Below are positions 48,338 to 51,300 of a stretch of 51,300 nt of DNA, piece by piece. The notes under the pieces were generated by a model that saw only the letters and a list, made by a program, of their open reading frames with translations, was not told where the DNA came from and searched no databases. A program made the position numbers and the translations under genes. The stretch lies in assembly GCA_001825155.1 (NCBI GenBank), contig MHVH01000006.1, forward strand, positions 68,939 through 120,238. Reading direction: 5' to 3'. The DNA is from Candidatus Zambryskibacteria bacterium RIFCSPHIGHO2_01_FULL_46_25. Its GTDB lineage: Bacteria > Patescibacteriota > Minisyncoccia > Phycocordibacterales > Zambryskibacteraceae. Position 1 is the stretch's first letter; every line of letters begins with the position of its first letter.

Positions 48338-49609
48338 ATGTCTAAGATAGTTGAAAAATTGGGATTAATTTTCGGAGACCAGGTTCTCCGCAGGCGCATA
48401 TGGTGGGCGCTTGGTCTTCTTGCTGTTACTCGAGTCTTCGCCGTCATTCCAATTCCTGGTATCGACGCTTTGAGGCTCCAGTCGCTCTTCTCCGGCAGTG
48501 AATTTCTGAATCTTTTAAATATTTTCTCCGGTGGCGGGCTCTCTAACCTCTCGATAGTCATGCTCGGAGTCGGTCCGTACATCACAGGCTCGATTATCAT
48601 GCAGCTTATGACTGTCATGTCACCCAAACTCAAAGCAATGTACCAGGAAGAAGGGGAGGCGGGCAGGAAGCGCTTCGCTCAATACTCAAGACTTCTTACC
48701 GTGCCTCTGGCTCTTGTGCAAGGATACGCCTTCATCAAGCTTCTGCAGGGTCAGGCGGTGCTGGGCCAACTGACTATGGGCGAGCTTGCCGTAGATTTGC
48801 TTGTGATTGTCGCAGGCTCGATGCTTCTCGTCTGGATAGGCGAGCTTATAACGGAGTTCGGCATCGGCAACGGTATTTCCCTCATCATCTTCGCCGGTAT
48901 CGTCTCCCAGCTTCCCGCGACACTCTCACAGCTTACCTTCACTTTCGATGTTTCCCAGCTTCCCGTATATGTCGCCGGGCTTGTGGTGGCGCTTCTCGTT
49001 ACCTTCGGCGTGGTGGTGGTAACGGAAGCGGAACGGCCGATACCCATTACTTATGCCAAACAGGTGCGTGGCGGGCGCTCCTTCGGTGGACTCTCCACTT
49101 ACTTGCCGCTTAGGGTAAACCAGGCGGGAGTTATACCGATAATCTTCGCTCTCTCCTTACTTCTCTTCCCTCAAATGATTTTCCAATTCCTGTCGCAATC
49201 GAGCGTTGTAGTTGTCGCCGGTCTCGCGAGCTTCTTTCTCGCTCTACTTGCCAACACTTGGTTTTATACTTCGGCCTATTTCGTGCTCGTAGTGCTCTTC
49301 ACCTACTTCTACACGGCCGTGACCTTCGACCCCGATACCATCTCAACCAATTTGCAGAAAACGGGAGCCTTCATTCCCGGCGTGCGACCAGGACTTTCAA
49401 CTGCTGACTACATTTCCCGCGTACTTACAAGGCTCACGCTTGTCGGGGCGCTCTTCCTCGGCGTAATCGCCATATTGCCTCTCATCTTGCGCTCCATTAC
49501 CGGCATACAGTCGCTCGCCATCGGTGGTACGGCACTTCTCATCGTGGTGTCAGTAGTAATTGATCTAGTAAAAAAGATAGACGCTCAAATTTCAGTGAGA
49601 GAGTATTAA
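48338..49609 (+). CDS. secY: Preprotein translocase channel SecY
   Basis: A 423-residue, ten-helix membrane protein. First helix RIWWALGLLAVTRVFAVIPIPG, plug region, LGVGPYITGSIIMQLMTV, ERPIPITYAKQVRG (cytoplasmic loop contacting SecA/ribosome), RPGLSTADYISRVLTRLTLVGA, and end DAQISVREY. Last gene of the spc cluster here; adk, map and infA do not follow. Confidence 0.98.
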   Translation: MSKIVEKLGLIFGDQVLRRRIWWALGLLAVTRVFAVIPIPGIDALRLQSLFSGSEFLNLLNIFSGGGLSNLSIVMLGVGPYITGSIIMQLMTVMSPKLKAMYQEEGEAGRKRFAQYSRLLTVPLALVQGYAFIKLLQGQAVLGQLTMGELAVDLLVIVAGSMLLVWIGELITEFGIGNGISLIIFAGIVSQLPATLSQLTFTFDVSQLPVYVAGLVVALLVTFGVVVVTEAERPIPITYAKQVRGGRSFGGLSTYLPLRVNQAGVIPIIFALSLLLFPQMIFQFLSQSSVVVVAGLASFFLALLANTWFYTSAYFVLVVLFTYFYTAVTFDPDTISTNLQKTGAFIPGVRPGLSTADYISRVLTRLTLVGALFLGVIAILPLILRSITGIQSLAIGGTALLIVVSVVIDLVKKIDAQISVREY

Positions 49610-49644
49610 AAACCCTTGTTTTAAGCCTTATTATATAGATTTAC

Positions 49645-49673
49645 TTGACATTTTTCCTGTTTGGGTGTATGAT
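49645..49673 (+). promoter_or_regulatory. Promoter of the DGR variable-protein gene
   Basis: TTGACA (49645-49650), 17 bp, TATGAT (49668-49673) with TGGGTG before it; about 80 nt of leader follow. Confidence 0.85.
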
Positions 49674-49755
49674 ATAAAAAGGACAGTAAGCCAAAGGCAT
49701 TCCGCCTCGTGGCTAGAGCGACACGTTCTTAGGAACAGGTCGCGGGGAGAAGGAC

Positions 49756-50325
49756 ATGTCAATCATGACGAGTCGGCAAGCTTCGGAACTCGACTTCGCA
49801 TTCGAGCGCAACGGGTGGACGTCGGAAGACGTCAAGAGGGTGAGCGGCGGCGATTTGCTCGCCACGCTTCTCCTCGTCGTGCGCGGAGCGGCCGAGGTGG
49901 TGGTGAAGATTATCACTCGCACGGTCAAGGTCGACCGCAGCCGCACCGCGGCCGAGGTGATCGACGCCACGGGCCGGGTCAAGTGGTATATCGACCAGGA
50001 AGCCCTGGCCGAGATGCCGCTCGACGGCAAGTCGGAGGACACAGTCGAGTTCTTTGAGCTCAACTATGACCCTTCCGTCGACGAGCTCGACCGCGAGTAC
50101 GAAGCTCGCGGTCTGCGTCCCGACCCCGCGGCCGTGGCGCAAGCCATGGCCGACGACCCCGCCTTAGCCGACGAGCGCCCCGTTGGTGTTCAGTGGCGAG
50201 ACGCTCGAGATCGAGCTTGCTACGCGATCTTCCACCGCGACGTTAGCGAGCACTACGTCGTCTTCGTCAACCGGTTCGACCACAGGTGGCTTCGGCACTA
50301 CCGCTTCGCGGGCGTCCACAAGTAG
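49756..50325 (+). CDS. DGR target (variable) protein
   Basis: A 189-residue cytosolic-looking protein without signal peptide. SD GGGGAGAAGG lies 2-3 bases before the ATG at 49756. The N-terminal part (LDFAFERNGWTSEDVKRVSG, then GDLLATLLLVVRG) reads as one helical module, followed by an acidic linker. The last ~36 residues (from CYAIFHRD to YRFAGVHK) are the variable region, matching the downstream template repeat where Asn codons replace the varied ones. The C-terminal fold is probably a C-type-lectin-like ligand-binding domain, as in other DGR targets. The ligand is unknown. Confidence 0.8.
   Translation: MSIMTSRQASELDFAFERNGWTSEDVKRVSGGDLLATLLLVVRGAAEVVVKIITRTVKVDRSRTAAEVIDATGRVKWYIDQEALAEMPLDGKSEDTVEFFELNYDPSVDELDREYEARGLRPDPAAVAQAMADDPALADERPVGVQWRDARDRACYAIFHRDVSEHYVVFVNRFDHRWLRHYRFAGVHK
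50218..50323 (+). repeat. DGR variable repeat (VR)
   Basis: Begins TGCTACGCGATCTTC and ends CGCTTCGCGGGCGTCC plus codons for His and Lys. At least nine codons differ from the TR at template adenines (AAC to CAC, GAC, TAC or TTC; AAG to GAG; AAT to CTT). A few non-adenine differences and one extra codon are present. Confidence 0.85.
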
Positions 50326-50377
50326 CTCCTGGGTCTTGGGATTCTAGTTCTTTTGGATCCCTAGACCTTGGTTCTCG

Positions 50378-50416
50378 GGCCCGGCATTCAGAAATGGATG
50401 TCGGGCCTTTTGTTTT
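50378..50416 (+). terminator. Terminator of the variable-protein gene
   Basis: GGCCCGGCATTC pairs with GGATGTCGGGCC (one mismatch/G-U), then TTTTGTTTTG. Confidence 0.85.
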
Positions 50417-50553
50417 GCTAAACTAATATCGGTAGTAGGCAAGTGCGGGCGATTAAGGTTCCCCGCCGCTGAATCCAGTATCCATGCATCGAGAATTTCC
50501 TAGACCAAGGTTTTGGAAAGAGTGGTGCATGCAAACTCAAAAAATGAAGATAC

Positions 50554-50581
50554 TTGGTGCGACAAGCTAACGCATTATAAT
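50554..50581 (+). promoter_or_regulatory. Possible promoter of the template RNA
   Basis: TTGGTG (50554-50559), 16 bp, TATAAT (50576-50581), about 60 bp before the TR. The preceding 50417-50553 shows no gene. Confidence 0.45.
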
Positions 50582-50644
50582 GCGGAATACGATACAGCTC
50601 TGCGAGCATTCAAAGAGCAGTGGCACAGAAGGCTTGTCGCACGA

Positions 50645-50747
50645 TGCTACGCGATCTTCAACCGCAACGACAGCAAGCGCAACGTCAACGTCAACCGGAA
50701 CGACAACAGGTGGAATCGGAACTACCGCTTCGCGGGCGTCCGCAAAC
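50645..50747 (+). repeat. DGR template repeat (TR)
   Basis: Starts TGCTACGCGATCTTC and ends CGCTTCGCGGGCGTCC like the VR, but its middle is unusually rich in AAC codons (reads FNRNDSKRNVNVNRNDNRWN). That is the hallmark of a template whose adenines are randomised by the DGR reverse transcriptase. No convincing gene covers it; a frame through it lacks an SD. Confidence 0.88.
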
Positions 50748-50751
50748 CTCT

Positions 50752-51117
50752 TCATTTCTCCTCTGCTTTGGCGGGGGAGTTTTGTTTAATCATCTGATTG
50801 AGCCAGCCACCAATCATTTTCCCAACTTCATCTAGCGGTTCTGATATCAAAATATACTTCTTATTATCTATAGACTTTATCTCCCATAGAACCATGAGCA
50901 GAATCTTCAAAACCTCAAGTTTGCGAGAAGAATTTTCTAGGTGTATAGACTGCTTTTCTCTGGGCGAAAAGGTTGCCACAGCAATGCTTTCTATAATTTC
51001 TAAAAATAACTTATCTATCTTATTGCCGAGCGTGTATCGATTTACTTGGGGTAAAATTACATGAATCTTATGCCAAGCGAGATAAACATTTTTGATTCTG
51101 CTCAAAACTCCCGGCAA
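50752..51117 (-). CDS. Avd-like four-helix-bundle DGR accessory protein
   Basis: About 121 residues with Avd-type landmarks: a first helix, then VNRYTLGNKIDKLFLEIIESIAVA, LENSSRKLEVLKILLMVLWEIK, and a final LDEVGKMIGGWLNQMIK helix. Avd forms a basic pentamer that binds the RT and template RNA. The start is unclear (TTG at 51117 or a nearby codon). It is on the strand opposite to TR and RT, its stop 4 bases from the TR end, and its 5' end overlaps the presumed RT 5' end, unusual for DGRs. Confidence 0.8.
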   Translation of the reverse strand: MPGVLSRIKNVYLAWHKIHVILPQVNRYTLGNKIDKLFLEIIESIAVATFSPREKQSIHLENSSRKLEVLKILLMVLWEIKSIDNKKYILISEPLDEVGKMIGGWLNQMIKQNSPAKAEEK

Positions 51118-51300
51118 AACTCGTTGGGGGGGGGCTTTTAAGAGGTTCAGTCATAGACATGATGATATCATCTCTGTCGAAAATCTTCTCGAGGCCTGGA
51201 AAGAATTCATAAGAGGTAAGAGGGGCAAGAGAGATGTCCAAGAGTTCCAGCTTCATCTCATGGATAATATTTTTTCGTTACATGAAGATTTAAAGAATAA
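51092..51300 (+). CDS. DGR reverse transcriptase, N-terminal part (runs off the window)
   Basis: The frame reads FKRFSHRHDDIISVENLLEA, then WKEFIRGKRGKRDVQEFQLH, the typical N-terminus of DGR reverse transcriptases (compare the WENLLDAY...HGKR start of the Bordetella phage enzyme). The catalytic YxDD region lies beyond 51300. In this frame no ATG exists; the only start is TTG 51092. With one G fewer in the nine-G run at 51126-51134, ATG 51061 or 51070 would be in frame, so the gene may be phase-variable or the run mis-sequenced. Confidence 0.82.
   Translation, partial: MILLKTPGKTRWGGAFKRFSHRHDDIISVENLLEAWKEFIRGKRGKRDVQEFQLHLMDNIFSLHEDLKN

Noticed and set aside
50513-50797. A protein-coding gene through the template repeat
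   Set aside because: The frame has no SD, its upstream part is not protein-like, and the match to the variable protein is exactly the TR/VR segment. It is read as template RNA.

Overview
This window looks like the chromosome of a Patescibacteria (candidate phyla radiation, CPR) bacterium, probably Parcubacteria-like. The spc cluster runs rpsE-rplO-secY with no rpmD (L30). L15, L3 and phosphoglycerate kinase are unusually short. Many native genes sit 6-8 bases behind a TATAAT box with no Shine-Dalgarno (SD) sequence. Cas2-like wHTH proteins and a diversity-generating retroelement are also present. The lineage is inferred from these traits, not from a database match.

Layout. 1-5480: the end of a CYTH protein, a lipoprotein unit, a large Ig-like surface protein and a TIKI/EreA-like protein. 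5484-6845 (minus strand): a two-gene graspetide-type RiPP operon. 6956-8416: a broken toxin-antitoxin pair and a secreted protein. 8432-12945: an AT-rich island (archaeal-type SAM synthetase, S51 peptidase, archaeal-type ProRS, glycosyltransferase) bounded by a duplicated tpiA 5' end. 13032-18637: tpiA, a radical SAM gene broken by an amber codon, CYTH, ndk, pgk, HIT and a lamin-tail protein. 18668-24194: recJ, a nucleotidyltransferase, rnhA and a ComEC split in two around an antisense superoxide dismutase. 24718-25385: Cas2-like element A. 25433-26338: rpmB and an M50 protease.

26588-49609 holds the translation block: rpsL-rpsG-fusA-tuf-rpsJ-rplC-rplD-rplW-rplB, then 6.8 kb carrying MazEF, rplJ-rplL, a SAM-riboswitch-controlled gene, HicBA, a Panacea toxin-antitoxin pair and a structured RNA. 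It continues rpsS-rplV-rpsC-rplP-rpmC-rpsQ-rplN-rplX-rplE, antisense Cas2-like element B, then rpsN-rpsH-rplF-rplR-rpsE-rplO-secY. 49645-51300 is a diversity-generating retroelement (variable protein, template repeat, Avd, start of the reverse transcriptase).

Two expression styles alternate. Native genes are mostly leaderless or in tight operons whose spacers are low-complexity repeats. Between them lie visibly GC-rich single-gene units with a consensus promoter (TTGACA/T, 17 bp, often TATGAT), an SD and a strong terminator. Most encode small secreted, membrane or unknown proteins, and they look like acquired cassettes. Three accessory segments are bounded by diverged fragments of the neighbouring gene's end (surface protein, tpiA, comEC). 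The strongest leads are the graspetide operon, the palindrome-bounded Cas2-like elements, the retroelement with a G9 tract at its RT start, the SAM riboswitch on an unknown gene, and hairpin elements inserted in frame into fusA and rplC.
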